A stretch of 34,391 nt of DNA, from positions 1 to 34,391 of the IMG/VR virus record IMGVR_UViG_3300021586_000024; one strand, written 5' to 3'. The position numbers were made by a program, and so were the translations under genes. Of this stretch, positions 7,901 through 15,633 are shown in pieces. The notes under the pieces are model-generated. The model was not told the DNA's origin and did not search any database. It worked only from the letters and a program-made list of their open reading frames with translations. The DNA is from a virus. Position 1 is the stretch's first letter. Each line of letters opens with the position of its first letter.

Positions 7901-9419
7901 CCGCCACGACGTCGAACAACTCCAGCGCAAAGGCCCGCAGGTTGCACGTCAGCACCACCGTGAGGGCGTTGCGCGCATCGCGCATAAGCACGCCACAGAC
8001 GTGCTGCGCGTGGATGGTGTCGGTGACGCCACCCAGCGTAATCTCACGTGGCAGCTCGCGGCCGTCTGCGGTGATGTAGGTTGCCGCGCGCAGCTCAGGA
8101 GCCTGCACCACCACGTATTTCTGCGCCTTGTCCGATATGTTGGCGCGGTAGACGTTGACGGCCTCATCAGCCGGCGGCTCAGGCACAACCTGCACCGGCT
8201 GGGAGTCAATCACCCAATCCTCGGTGATGGTGGCCACAGGCGCACGGTAAGCGCCAGCCACTACCCGCAGTTGGCCACCGGCCCAGCCAGCTTTGCCGGC
8301 CATGGCTTCCACCATCTCTTGAAAGGAGCCCCAAGGGTCACCGTCATCCAGCTTGCAGACGATGCCGCAGGTGTACAGCGGCAGCGTCTGCGTACCGCCA
8401 GCCGTGGTGAACACTTGCGACACGTCGCAGGCATTGGCTGCAGCGTTGAACGACGCAGCGCCGATATCTGACGCCGATACGCCACCACCGCGGCTGTACA
8501 GCGCCCAGTCTCTGGCAATCAGCGCAGGGTTTTCAGTCCACACCGTGTTGCCGGTCCGGGGATCAAGCACGCGAGCACCGCGCAGCACGGCGCTGATGTC
8601 GGGGATGCCTGTCGGGAACACATCCGGGTTGAACTCAAGGTCAACCACCAGGCACGCGATACCCGCGAACCGATGGGCAGAAGTAATCAGGTCAGGAAAC
8701 AGCGGCTGCAGAACCGTGCTGAGGTTTTGGCCAGGCGCCCCAGTGAAGGTACGCACACGGACATAGCTCTGCGTCGTTGATGCCTGCCAGGAAACCGTGA
8801 CCGACGCGCCAGGCGCCCCACCGCTGGCCGTTACCACAGAGCCGCTTACAGACGTCTGCAAGGCCAGCTCGTCAGCAGAACTGCTGGCCTGCTGGACCAC
8901 TGACACCGATGTGATCGTGGCACCTGCGCCTACGTTGTAGGACAGATTGCCGGCACCATCGAGCACCGCCTGAGCGCTGCTACTCGGCCGATTGGTCTGC
9001 AAATACGGAGCGGTCTGCACCCAACCTTCTGCGTCCAGCGTGACCAGCTCGTCACCAAAGTACACGCCCTCGATGGCGTCTACCTCATGGCCAGCCAGCG
9101 CAATCACGAGGGTGTAAAACTGCTTGTCAGCCCCGCGCGTGGCTTTGAACAAGATTCCGTCTACGTTGCGCACCCGGCCGTAGCAGCGGCTGCGTGGGCC
9201 GCTGACGGTGGCCGTCATCACCAGCCGGTCCTCCAGGCTGGCGTTGTAAGCCTCGATTGCCTTGCGCTTGGCCTTGCGCCGCTGGTAGTTCCCAACGGCA
9301 ATGCTGCCCGCTGCAAACGCCGCATATGTCAGCGCCGTGATCTGCGCGGCCGTCAGAACGCTGGTCGCAGTCAGCGTGGCCGTGGCAATGTATGCCGCTA
9401 CTGCTTGTGGCACGTGCAC
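4986..9419 (-). CDS. Tail-tip / host-specificity protein (J-like)
   Basis: This 1477-residue protein is the largest in the window and is placed like lambda J, after the tape measure and tail-tip assembly genes. A hydrophobic N-terminus (about 1-40) is followed by the phage tail-hub region (about 60-560, including GRVRNVDGILFKATRG). Fibronectin-type III-like Ser/Thr-rich domains follow (about 580-680), then a lectin/jelly-roll-like region (about 690-840), Ala-rich helices, and two near-identical modules (about 889-980 and 1052-1143). A distal domain ends at LQFRWAAIKR. It should form the tail tip that contacts the host receptor, with the C-terminal part deciding host range. The start overlaps the 3' end of the preceding gene by 22 bases. 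No frameshift is visible despite the internal repeats. Confidence 0.85.
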   Translation of the reverse strand: MHVPQAVAAYIATATLTATSVLTAAQITALTYAAFAAGSIAVGNYQRRKAKRKAIEAYNASLEDRLVMTATVSGPRSRCYGRVRNVDGILFKATRGADKQFYTLVIALAGHEVDAIEGVYFGDELVTLDAEGWVQTAPYLQTNRPSSSAQAVLDGAGNLSYNVGAGATITSVSVVQQASSSADELALQTSVSGSVVTASGGAPGASVTVSWQASTTQSYVRVRTFTGAPGQNLSTVLQPLFPDLITSAHRFAGIACLVVDLEFNPDVFPTGIPDISAVLRGARVLDPRTGNTVWTENPALIARDWALYSRGGGVSASDIGAASFNAAANACDVSQVFTTAGGTQTLPLYTCGIVCKLDDGDPWGSFQEMVEAMAGKAGWAGGQLRVVAGAYRAPVATITEDWVIDSQPVQVVPEPPADEAVNVYRANISDKAQKYVVVQAPELRAATYITADGRELPREITLGGVTDTIHAQHVCGVLMRDARNALTVVLTCNLRAFALELFDVVAVTLPRFGWVAKTFELVDWQFSMTGGVTLTLKETAAAIYQPDGTFAVLDVTPNTSLPDPGDVPAMGPLAVTAGTDLLSDGTSVTRARVQWSAPADRSVSSSGGVEIQYWLAASALPAGDWIAAPRAPGNAAETTLTGFNAGVHYLFRARFVNALGIHGQWSPQLVARMPARSGTGGSVLNSDPGIADELAWDRSHNAASASSYRLRSAAAGMIGTHYWGSKGTGSNQDVVVTDKRKIPADGARTYNLTTLAWAQTGNTRNSYLFVRMFTAAGVEVFGAATGWGGTFAGYVYGGAITPQNQWVRVGADFGAGTSRPIPSNVAYMQVGYWMQYSAGPGASAVEQGFTDLILVDVTEARAAQAAAQAASQAANTAATNATSALSTLQTMRSNGFLDAAEKPAVIREWNAIAAEVAGVVAQASAYGLTALGNAYAAAHSALGSYLSALSPGWADTTSDTPITPAVDQAKWSDYYSAREALLRGVEVEAGKRAVWSSVTGSGRPQDGATVGAPAGTLVGGTLAQNVEANAANALSTANTASANATSALSALATMRSNGYLDAAEKPAVIREWNAIAAEVAGVVAQASAYGLTTLGNTYAAAHSALGSYLSSLSPGWADTTTDTPITPAVDQAKWSDYYAAREALLRAVATEAGKRALWPQVTGAGRPSDNATRDVTLVASGGLAIAGNSIEKTSSPGSWDAAAYSRESYAGGAFVSFAPVAANLRFMVGLNTDPTFSDSWQTLDYAIYVEVGVLFVAESGVLLGSLTTYAAGDSLAVTYDGATVRYLKNGVAFRSVAAVITQPLYLDSSFLDVGARADRVVFGPMSAVRDIATQQLAPGAVTDAYFSTPADGSVSSTTVGAGRHTVATTAWTNTTTGPVVVEITLAFVHRRSQVDLGGGGAVKSFFGLQLTGSEAIDYKKVSPNVSELMPATIVANSTVPAGQTLTMTVFAEPTQQSGWVMSVFWAELQFRWAAIKR
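5990..6262 (-). repeat. Internal duplicated module in J, distal copy
   Basis: This is the second copy of a module of about 90 codons; the first is at 6479-6751, offset by 489 bases. Both encode a helix-rich block containing SNG(F/Y)LDAAEKPAVIREW, then an Ala-rich stretch, then ADTT(S/T)DTPITPAVDQ. Most differences between copies are synonymous, so the duplication is fairly recent or kept similar by conversion. Confidence 0.85.
6479..6751 (-). repeat. Internal duplicated module in J, proximal copy
   Basis: This is the first copy of the J module (see 5990-6262), with the same order of motifs in the same frame. The copies are separated by a linker rich in TAxAxATSAL, which itself recurs before each copy. 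Modules with the pattern LDAAEKPAVIREWNAI occur singly or in tandem in many siphophage tail-tip proteins. Confidence 0.85.
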
Positions 9420-9838
9420 CTCCAGGCGCGCAGCACGGCGTCAGGCCGCACTACCGCCAAACCAACCGCCGCCTGTGCCAGCCAGGCATCACCACCCTGC
9501 ACCACCAGCGCAGGGCCCTCGTCACTCACCACCAGGCCGACGTCACCAGCTTGAGCCAAAGCCGGCACGATTTCCTCGCCCAGCGCTTGCTCTGCCAGCG
9601 CCTCGATAGACGTGCCTCGCAGCACGCGGCCAGCCTGCAGAGCCGATGAGTACACGCCACGCAGCGGCGCCGCCGGGTCGTGCCCGGTGACGGCCAGCAC
9701 GGCATCGGCGGCCCACAAACAGCAGTCACGCACACCCCATTCAAACGGCTGTCCCGCCCGGTCATTTACTAGGCCCGCCAGGCGCATTTGCCAATCGGGC
9801 AAGCGCAGCGCAGGCACGCGCAGAACCGCCGGGGTCAC
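9398..9838 (-). CDS. Tail-tip assembly cysteine peptidase-like protein (NlpC/P60-like)
   Basis: The 146-residue protein starts at a GTG that overlaps the previous stop (GTGA). The central FEWGVRDCCLWAADAV has the NlpC/P60-type pattern with a candidate catalytic Cys. The rest resembles the DUF6950-type family that sits just before the J gene in many siphophages, in the role of lambda gpK. It may trim peptidoglycan during DNA injection or act only as a tail-tip assembly factor. The catalytic His is not certain from sight, so peptidase activity is inferred. Confidence 0.7.
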   Translation of the reverse strand: MTPAVLRVPALRLPDWQMRLAGLVNDRAGQPFEWGVRDCCLWAADAVLAVTGHDPAAPLRGVYSSALQAGRVLRGTSIEALAEQALGEEIVPALAQAGDVGLVVSDEGPALVVQGGDAWLAQAAVGLAVVRPDAVLRAWRCTCHKQ

Positions 9839-10389
9839 TTGCGCCCCCACGAGGCCGCCGGCCACACATCGCGGTGCGTGGACTGGCTCACCAAGTACTC
9901 CAGCGCACGGTCACCGGCCGAGATGGTCTGCTGGTCACCGTCGGTGTAGCGCAAAGGCTTTGGGCGGCTGAAGATGCGAGCCATGGGCAACGCGCTGACG
10001 CCGATGGTCGGCCCATTGATCGTGAGCTGGTCCAGCACCAAGTTGCCGATCAACACGGCATCCTCCACGGCATGCGTGACGGCATTGAGGATGGCCAGGC
10101 GAATGGTGCACGCGCGCCCGCGGGCCGTCTGCGAGAGAGCGAGGGACAAGTTTTCGCTGGGCACGCCAGACAGCGTGAACTGCAACGCCTGCGCATCTCC
10201 GCTGGTGTCGCGCACGACATCGAGCGCCCCCAGTGATCCGGCCCCGAGGTATGTGTTGCCGCCCCAGACGATGGACACCGGAGAGCTGGCCAGGCGCAGC
10301 GCTGGGCTGAACGCCATGTCAACCAGCAGGGCCACCGTCACCTGGGGAGCCGAGAGTGCCGCAGCCGCGGCTGTTGTCATCGTGCGCAT
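9835..10389 (-). CDS. Minor tail / tail-tip assembly protein
   Basis: A 184-residue protein with a beta-rich pattern (VTVALLVDMAFSPALRLASS, then IVWGGNTYLGAGSLG). It is the kind of gene found between the distal-tail protein and the NlpC-like protein in Burkholderiales siphophages, and resembles phage tail-hub or baseplate assembly proteins. The start is ATG 10389; a second ATG four codons in is possible. Its stop overlaps the next GTG. Function is assigned by position and general character. Confidence 0.6.
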   Translation of the reverse strand: MRTMTTAAAAALSAPQVTVALLVDMAFSPALRLASSPVSIVWGGNTYLGAGSLGALDVVRDTSGDAQALQFTLSGVPSENLSLALSQTARGRACTIRLAILNAVTHAVEDAVLIGNLVLDQLTINGPTIGVSALPMARIFSRPKPLRYTDGDQQTISAGDRALEYLVSQSTHRDVWPAASWGRK

Positions 10390-10392
10390 GGC

Positions 10393-10989
10393 CTACCAAA
10401 CCTCTTCAAGGTCAAAGGCCGCGCCATCGATCATGCCGGGCGCATGCATCACCGTGGCCAACCAAGATGGCAGCACAAACTCCCCGGCCGGCCTATCCCA
10501 TCGGACCTCCGAACCACTGGCAATTGACGCTCGCACGCGATGCACCACGGGCACAGAGCCCGCGCCTGCGCCGTTCAGTTGGAGGTCTGAGGCGACCATG
10601 AACATTTGACCGCCGCATCCCAGCATGTCACCGGCACGCAGCGTGCTGTTGGCCGTGCCCCCAGTGATGGGCAACGCGGTGGCGCCACGCGACACGCTGG
10701 CCGACAACGTAGGCGACCCGCGCATGGTGCCGATGGGGAATGGACGGCCGAAGTGCCAAGCCCGCACGCGGTGAACGCCGCCGCGGAGTTGGAAAAACAG
10801 CGCCTCGACCCGACCAGCATTGACGCGGCGCGCCTGCGGCAGGGTGACGCTCATCACCCAGCGCTCCCCCACAAAGTCCACCACCTGCAGGTTGCCGTTG
10901 TAGGCGCCTCGGAATTGCTCACCGGAGCCCTGGCTGCCGATGGCGCAGCGCGCTGGCGTTAAGGCCGCCGGCCAGTCAAAGACGGCCAT
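10393..10989 (-). CDS. Minor tail protein (distal-tail position)
   Basis: This 198-residue protein begins MAVFDWPAALTPARCAIGSQ, with a beta-rich body and a SASVSRGATALPITG segment. It directly follows the tape measure with a one-base TGATG overlap, the place of lambda gpM/gpL-type or distal tail (Dit) proteins. It probably helps build the tail tip on which the tube polymerises. No catalytic motif is visible. Confidence 0.6.
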   Translation of the reverse strand: MAVFDWPAALTPARCAIGSQGSGEQFRGAYNGNLQVVDFVGERWVMSVTLPQARRVNAGRVEALFFQLRGGVHRVRAWHFGRPFPIGTMRGSPTLSASVSRGATALPITGGTANSTLRAGDMLGCGGQMFMVASDLQLNGAGAGSVPVVHRVRASIASGSEVRWDRPAGEFVLPSWLATVMHAPGMIDGAAFDLEEVW

Positions 10990-13037
10990 CAGACCACCCC
11001 TTTCTGTCGCAGCATCATCCCCACGCGGCCCTCAATCTGCTGCTGCATGAGCTGCAGGGCCGTCACGAGCTCGTTGCGCGTCACCCCGGCCTGGACGTTG
11101 TAGGTGTTGTAGGTGACCGGCTGCGCGCCGCCAGAAGAAGCAATACCCAGCCGGCCATCCTTGCCACGCTTGAGCGGCATGATGGCCTCAGGGCCAGCCT
11201 CGCCCATGAGGCCCATGGAGCCGCCGCGCATGGGGAAGTACGTCGGCGCACCCACCACAGTGCCGCTGGCAAACGCCTTGACCGGCACGGGGGCGCCATT
11301 GAGAAACGCGCCGCCCTTTGCGAAGCCGAAGAGGCTTGCAATGGTGCCCAGGATGCTGCCGCCCACGCCCTTGCCTTTGGGGAACAAGTACTCCCCAACA
11401 TCCGCCGCGATGGCCTGCGCCGCCATGTCCAGCAGCATGTTGCCCCACAGCTTGCTGATGCTGTCAAAGTCGCCCTTCAGCGTTGCTTTGATGGTGGTTC
11501 CCAGGCTGTCCTGAATGTTGCGCTGGAACTCTTCAAAGAACACCGTCATGCCATCGAGCACCGGCTGCACCTCTTGAGGTATCTCGCCCATGCGCGCCTT
11601 GACAGCTTCGCTGAATTTCTCGATGGCTTCTGTGCTGCCGACCGCACCCAGGCGGCCCTGCTCATAAGCCTCGGCCAGCAATTGCATGTCACTGCGCAGC
11701 GTCTCAAGCTGAGCGCTTGGCGTGGCTTGAATCAAGCTGTTCAAGCGCTCCATCTGCCCGTTGAATTTGCCCATTGCTTCCTCGGTTGGAATGACCCAAC
11801 CGAACTCCGTCAGGCGCTCACGTGACAGTGACTCCTGCAGCTTGCCGGCAAACGCCGATTGGATCGGCTCGCCACGAATTGGCGCTTTGCCTTTCCCCGT
11901 GTCTGGCAGCCTACTAAGTGGCGCGTTTGCTGTGGCAGGCCTGGCTCGCGCATCCCGCGCGTCATACACGCCCGCGGGGAAAACAGCGTCAGCACCTGCT
12001 CGCCGCCCCAGCAACTGCTCGGAGCGCTTATCAATCTCCTGCCGCGCGGCAGCAGCATCACGCACTACGGCCTCTCGAATCTCCTTGAAGCCCGCGAAGT
12101 CGCCACGAGCCAAGGCCGCGCCCTGTGCAGCAATGGCGCCAGCCTCAACAGCAATTTGCTTGAAGACGTACACGACATTGGCGCCCAGCACCGTCAGCGC
12201 TTCAAACGGGACCATGATGCCCGCCATGAAACTGCCGTCTTTGCCGATGGCGTTGACACCACTCAGCCGATCAATCATTTCGTTGAGGGTTGGCAATGCA
12301 GCCAGCGCAATGGATTGGCCAAAGCCTTGCACCGAAGCCGACAGCCGGTCGATGTTGGCGCGGTACTCTTTTGCAGCCTTGATGCCCTCGTCTGACATCA
12401 CCTTGCCCGCACGGGCCGCCTCGTCTCCTAACCTGCGGAACTCCGTGCCGTTGTCCCGCAACAGCGGCAGCAACAACGCAGAATCACTGGCGATGGCCTC
12501 CATGTAGAAGGTCATCTCGTTTTGCGAGATGTTGGCTTTTTGCAGGCTGTTGACGTAAAGCTGCAACGCCTCAGCGCCGCCAAGGTTCCGGAACTGCTTG
12601 GCAGTCACACCGACCCGTGGCGCAATCTTCTCGAAGAAGTCGGCCATGGGGCCCGCGCCCGTCTGCAGGAAATCTCCCACCTTGTCCTGCACATCCTTCA
12701 GGATGCCGGCCAGCTTGTCCTGCTCAATGCCTGCGGTCTTTGCGCCGTAGGCCATGCGCTGGAATGTGTCGCTGCTGGTGCCGCTGAGTTTGGCCAGGCG
12801 CTCAATGCTGACGGCCGCTGTGGCAGTCTGGTCAACAAACGCCGTGATTTGCGACACCACCGCAGTACCACCAAATACGCCCGCCACCGATGCGGTGGTG
12901 GCTTTCAACTTGGCCCAACGCGCCTCCACCTGCGCCGCATGCTTTTCGTGCATGCGCGTGGCCTGGTCCAGGTTCTGCTGGAGCGTGGCAACCTTGGCAA
13001 TCAGGTCAATGGAGAGCGTAGCAAGGGCAGCAGTCAC
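10989..13037 (-). CDS. Tail tape measure protein
   Basis: This 682-residue protein sets tail length and is ejected with the DNA. It is alpha-helical with an N-terminal coiled coil (about 1-60), a region typical of phage-lambda-type tape measures (FLQTGAGPMADFFEKI...), and a C-terminal GGAFLNGAPVPVKAFASG then GEAGPEAIMPLKRG. That last motif is highly characteristic of lambda-H-like tape-measure C-termini. A Gly/Ala-rich hydrophobic segment lies before it. It starts at a GTG overlapping the preceding stop (GTGA). At 682 residues it predicts a fairly short tail, roughly 100 nm by the common 1.5 Å-per-residue rule. Confidence 0.9.
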   Translation of the reverse strand: MTAALATLSIDLIAKVATLQQNLDQATRMHEKHAAQVEARWAKLKATTASVAGVFGGTAVVSQITAFVDQTATAAVSIERLAKLSGTSSDTFQRMAYGAKTAGIEQDKLAGILKDVQDKVGDFLQTGAGPMADFFEKIAPRVGVTAKQFRNLGGAEALQLYVNSLQKANISQNEMTFYMEAIASDSALLLPLLRDNGTEFRRLGDEAARAGKVMSDEGIKAAKEYRANIDRLSASVQGFGQSIALAALPTLNEMIDRLSGVNAIGKDGSFMAGIMVPFEALTVLGANVVYVFKQIAVEAGAIAAQGAALARGDFAGFKEIREAVVRDAAAARQEIDKRSEQLLGRRAGADAVFPAGVYDARDARARPATANAPLSRLPDTGKGKAPIRGEPIQSAFAGKLQESLSRERLTEFGWVIPTEEAMGKFNGQMERLNSLIQATPSAQLETLRSDMQLLAEAYEQGRLGAVGSTEAIEKFSEAVKARMGEIPQEVQPVLDGMTVFFEEFQRNIQDSLGTTIKATLKGDFDSISKLWGNMLLDMAAQAIAADVGEYLFPKGKGVGGSILGTIASLFGFAKGGAFLNGAPVPVKAFASGTVVGAPTYFPMRGGSMGLMGEAGPEAIMPLKRGKDGRLGIASSGGAQPVTYNTYNVQAGVTRNELVTALQLMQQQIEGRVGMMLRQKGVV

Positions 13038-13282
13038 TTGGCTTTTCCTTTGGCGTCTTCCGCGTCGTCATCTTTGGCGTTGAGGTAGCTGCGAACAGCC
13101 TGCAGCCTGGTCATAAGACCGGCCACGTCTTCCACCCCCAGCCAGGCGCAGATGACAGGCAAGCCGGCCCAGTCATATCCACCCATGCCGTTGGCCAACA
13201 GGCCGTGCACCCGCATGGCCACCAGGTCATCGGGCCCGGCGACCGGGGCAGCTTCGCCCTCCCATTGGCAGCCCTCGGCCAC
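13034..13282 (-). CDS. Tail assembly chaperone, -1 frameshift extension (GT-like)
   Basis: This open frame follows the gpG-like gene and is most likely translated as its C-terminal extension after a -1 slip at A_AAA_AAC (minus strand, positions 13306-13300). The GTG at 13282 is simply the first start-like codon; the frame is open back to the slip site. It contains GYDWAGLPVICAWLGVED, typical of small proteins between tube and tape measure in Burkholderiales siphophages. The fusion would carry about 90 residues beyond the slip. GT-type fusions bind the tape measure during tail assembly. Independent translation from the GTG cannot be excluded. Confidence 0.7.
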   Translation of the reverse strand: MAEGCQWEGEAAPVAGPDDLVAMRVHGLLANGMGGYDWAGLPVICAWLGVEDVAGLMTRLQAVRSYLNAKDDDAEDAKGKAK

Positions 13283-13296
13283 CTCCAGGAGGGCTG

Positions 13297-13656
13297 TCAG
13301 TTTTTTGTGGCTGCCGCCGCTTTGCTCAGGTGGTCATCCACCGCCTGAGCGATGCGCACCGCCAGGCGCGACACCAGCGCCGCGTTGTCGGTCAGCCACT
13401 CGCGCAACAGCTTCGAGTCAAACGGCTGCTCTGCGGTCAGGCCACAGCCAGGCAGAACGTCCTCCGGCGTGATGCCGCGCCAGCCGTCCACGTACTGCAG
13501 AACCTGCTCCAGGCCGATGCCGCCGGCCGCAGCCAGCATGTGCATCTCGGTTTCAGGCGGCCGCAGAAAGCTGATGGCCTTGTCTGGCACATCATCCTTG
13601 AGGTACACCCACGAGCGGCGTTGTTCACGCAGCCTGGCAACCAGCTCGATGCTCAT
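13297..13656 (-). CDS. Tail assembly chaperone (G-like)
   Basis: A 119-residue protein between tail tube and tape measure, the invariable place of tail assembly chaperones. It begins MSIELVARLREQRRSWVYL and has a helical C-terminal part. The last codons before the TGA read ACA AAA AAC, which forms the canonical slippery heptamer A_AAA_AAC in the correct frame. Ribosomes should therefore make mostly this short form and some of the -1 extended form ending at 13034. The coding and stop positions match this model exactly. Confidence 0.75.
   Translation of the reverse strand: MSIELVARLREQRRSWVYLKDDVPDKAISFLRPPETEMHMLAAAGGIGLEQVLQYVDGWRGITPEDVLPGCGLTAEQPFDSKLLREWLTDNAALVSRLAVRIAQAVDDHLSKAAAATKN
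13300..13306 (-). other. Slippery sequence A_AAA_AAC for -1 frameshifting
   Basis: On the minus strand the heptamer AAAAAAC is in the X_XXY_YYZ phase of the gpG-like frame and is followed at once by TGA. A -1 slip continues CTG ACA GCC into the frame of the downstream gene. The location, between tube and tape measure, is where such signals are conserved among long-tailed phages. Confidence 0.8.
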
Positions 13657-13665
13657 GCGTCAACC

Positions 13666-14307
13666 TCAGGCAGCAACCACAAAGCCCTTCACGCGCACCG
13701 TCAGGCTGCCCGTGCCCAGCGCGTTGACGCCCAGGCTTTCACCGGGCATGGACGGCTCGCCATAAAACACCCGCTTGGCGCCATCGGCCAGCGTGATGTC
13801 AAACACCAGCGACACGCCAGCTTTGGCAGCGTCGATGATCGCCTGCATGCCAGCAGACGGCGCGGTGTAGCTCTTGACGTTCAGCGTCACGTTTTGGGCC
13901 GCCAGGAGCCCGTTTTCATTGCGCGCAATCACATCCACCAGACACGTGGTGTCCAGCTCGGAAGCCTCGCCACCGCCAACGCTGTACTGGTCCACCTCGC
14001 TCAGCACGTGCCAGGTGCTCACGGGCACAAACTGGCACGAGCCGCTGAAATCGCTGTAGCTGCTGGTGTTCAGGCCGCGCAGCTCAAAGGTGCCCGTGGC
14101 CTGGTTGGCGACGATGGCGGCCTGGCCTTCGAGCTGCACCATGCCGGTGACGTTGGTGAAGTAGCCAACCGCGCCATTGGCCAAGCCGTGTGCAGCACTG
14201 CTGGCCACGCCCGGGTTGGCTTTGGTGACGGCGGTAACTGTCTTGGCGGCTGTCATGACGTTGGCCACGCGCACAGTTACCCCGCGGCCCTTTGCAAAGT
14301 TAGGCAT
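13666..14307 (-). CDS. Major tail tube protein
   Basis: From ATG 14307 (MPNFAKGRGVTVRV) this is 213 residues, the usual length for a siphophage tail tube subunit. It has a beta-rich body with an SAAHGLANGAVGYFTNVTGM insertion-like segment (about 40-70), which resembles ubiquitin-like tail-tube insertions seen in related proteins. Motifs such as DQYSVGG and VFDITLADG follow. The position after connector and completion genes and before the chaperones supports the call. Further upstream in-frame starts lack context. Confidence 0.8.
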   Translation of the reverse strand: MPNFAKGRGVTVRVANVMTAAKTVTAVTKANPGVASSAAHGLANGAVGYFTNVTGMVQLEGQAAIVANQATGTFELRGLNTSSYSDFSGSCQFVPVSTWHVLSEVDQYSVGGGEASELDTTCLVDVIARNENGLLAAQNVTLNVKSYTAPSAGMQAIIDAAKAGVSLVFDITLADGAKRVFYGEPSMPGESLGVNALGTGSLTVRVKGFVVAA

Positions 14308-14363
14308 TTGATGCTCCAGAAGAATAGCCAGCCACAAACAGGCCAGCGGGTAAGAAACTCAAC

Positions 14364-14726
14364 TCAAACGGACCACACAAGCCGCACTGTAGTCACGTGC
14401 AAACCTGTTTCAGCATCCAGGTCTGGCGCCCTGGCAATCAGCCAGCAGGCACTGGCGGCCTCGCTGTGCTCAACAGCCAGCACCAGGGCATCGGCAACAG
14501 CCTCAGCAGCCGCGCTTGTCTCTGCCCAGCATTCGGCGTCGATGGTCCCCAACTCCTCGGCTATGGTGCCGTCCAGAGTGCGCTCCACACTGTGCTGGAC
14601 ACCGTAGACCACCAGCGGCAGATCGGCGCCTTGTGGCGCAGCGCTCAGGGCCACACGTTGGCCCACCAATGCCACCAGGGGCGCATGTGCCACAGCACGC
14701 GCCCGGAAATCAATCTCGATGCTCAT
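14364..14726 (-). CDS. Tail completion / terminator protein (DUF3168-like)
   Basis: A 120-residue protein starting MSIEIDFRARAVAHAPLVALVGQ, with conserved DLPLVVYGVQHSVERTLDG in the centre. It resembles the DUF3168 / lambda gpU-type tail-terminator proteins that cap the tail tube. It overlaps the upstream gp10-like gene by 4 bases and lies directly before the tube protein. Confidence 0.7.
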   Translation of the reverse strand: MSIEIDFRARAVAHAPLVALVGQRVALSAAPQGADLPLVVYGVQHSVERTLDGTIAEELGTIDAECWAETSAAAEAVADALVLAVEHSEAASACWLIARAPDLDAETGLHVTTVRLVWSV

Positions 14727-15289
14727 TGGCTACCCGGCAGGCTGATGCCCTTGCGCGCAGCCAGCCGCTGGATGGCCGGCCCCGCCTTGGCAATGAAAAT
14801 GCGCAAAGCCTGAGGCAGCAGCGCCGCGGCTTTGGTCAGCATGCGGAACCCCGCGATAGCACCGACGGCACGCAGCCTGCGCGTGCGCCGCAGACCGAGG
14901 CGCGGACGCCCAACGCGCGTGGCTGCCGCACGAGCTTGGCGGCCGAACTCGACCCAACGCCAATAGAACGGGTCATTGGGGCTTTTTGCGCCGCGCTGGC
15001 TCTTTGGCGCCGGGCGCACGTTGACGAACACGCCGACATTCCCCAGCTTGCGCTCCCGCTTGCTGCTGCGCACCGTGATGGCATCGCGCAGCGTGCCGGG
15101 CTTCCTGCGTCCTGCGCGCACTGCCGCATCATTGCCATCGAGTACAGGCGTCAAGCGCCTGGCCTCATTGCGGACCACCCGCGCGCCGGCCGCCAACGGT
15201 TGCCGCAGCGCCTGGTTGCGCAGCTTGACCGGGAAGGCCTTCAACTGCGCCCGCAGATCAGGCAGGCCGCTTACCTTGGACTCAATCAC
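14723..15289 (-). CDS. HK97 gp10-like head-tail / tail completion protein
   Basis: This 188-residue, strongly basic protein has the gp10-family pattern: an N-terminal VSGLPDLRAQLKAFP, ALRQPLAAGARVVRNEARRLTPV, then NDPFYWRWVEFGRQ. It helps join head and tail. An Arg-rich patch (about 120-140) is unusually dense. The start overlaps the upstream stop by 4 bases. Confidence 0.8.
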   Translation of the reverse strand: MIESKVSGLPDLRAQLKAFPVKLRNQALRQPLAAGARVVRNEARRLTPVLDGNDAAVRAGRRKPGTLRDAITVRSSKRERKLGNVGVFVNVRPAPKSQRGAKSPNDPFYWRWVEFGRQARAAATRVGRPRLGLRRTRRLRAVGAIAGFRMLTKAAALLPQALRIFIAKAGPAIQRLAARKGISLPGSQ

Positions 15290-15633
15290 CGCTCACCGTC
15301 CCTGGCGCCCGTGCTGGCAAACACGTCAATAGCCATCCGCGCACCTTTGACGTCTTGCGGCGGCCGCACAATGTCGTAGGCCACACCTTGCCACATGATG
15401 CGCTGCGTGATGCTGTCCATCAGCAGATCGGCGCGGTATCGCACGCGCACCTCAATGGTTGCCTCACTGCGCACAGCGCCGGCCTGCATTTGCTCCCGGC
15501 CGCCCGTCGTGAGCACACGAGCCCACACAGTGGCGTGATCCTGCCAACCCTTGGATTCCTGGCCAAGGCTATCCACGGTAGCCACGCGCCGCTGGAAGGT
15601 GACGCGCTGCGTCAGTTCGCCCGCGGGGATCAC
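15286..15633 (-). CDS. Head-tail adaptor / head closure protein (SPP1 gp16-like)
   Basis: The 115-residue protein begins at a GTG overlapping the previous stop (GTGA). It has the family-typical AGELTQRVTFQRR start, ESKGWQDHATVWARV, and RYRADLLMDSITQRIMWQG. It closes the connector channel after packaging. A longer in-frame extension to 15855 is only a shadow of the upstream gene. Confidence 0.8.
   Translation of the reverse strand: MIPAGELTQRVTFQRRVATVDSLGQESKGWQDHATVWARVLTTGGREQMQAGAVRSEATIEVRVRYRADLLMDSITQRIMWQGVAYDIVRPPQDVKGARMAIDVFASTGARDGER

Noticed and set aside
14299-14305. GTTAGGC core-like heptamer inside the tail tube gene start
   Set aside because: It matches GTTRRRY by chance within the tail-tube start region. 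No paired outer core or inner inverted arms are nearby, so it is not an attC or attI.
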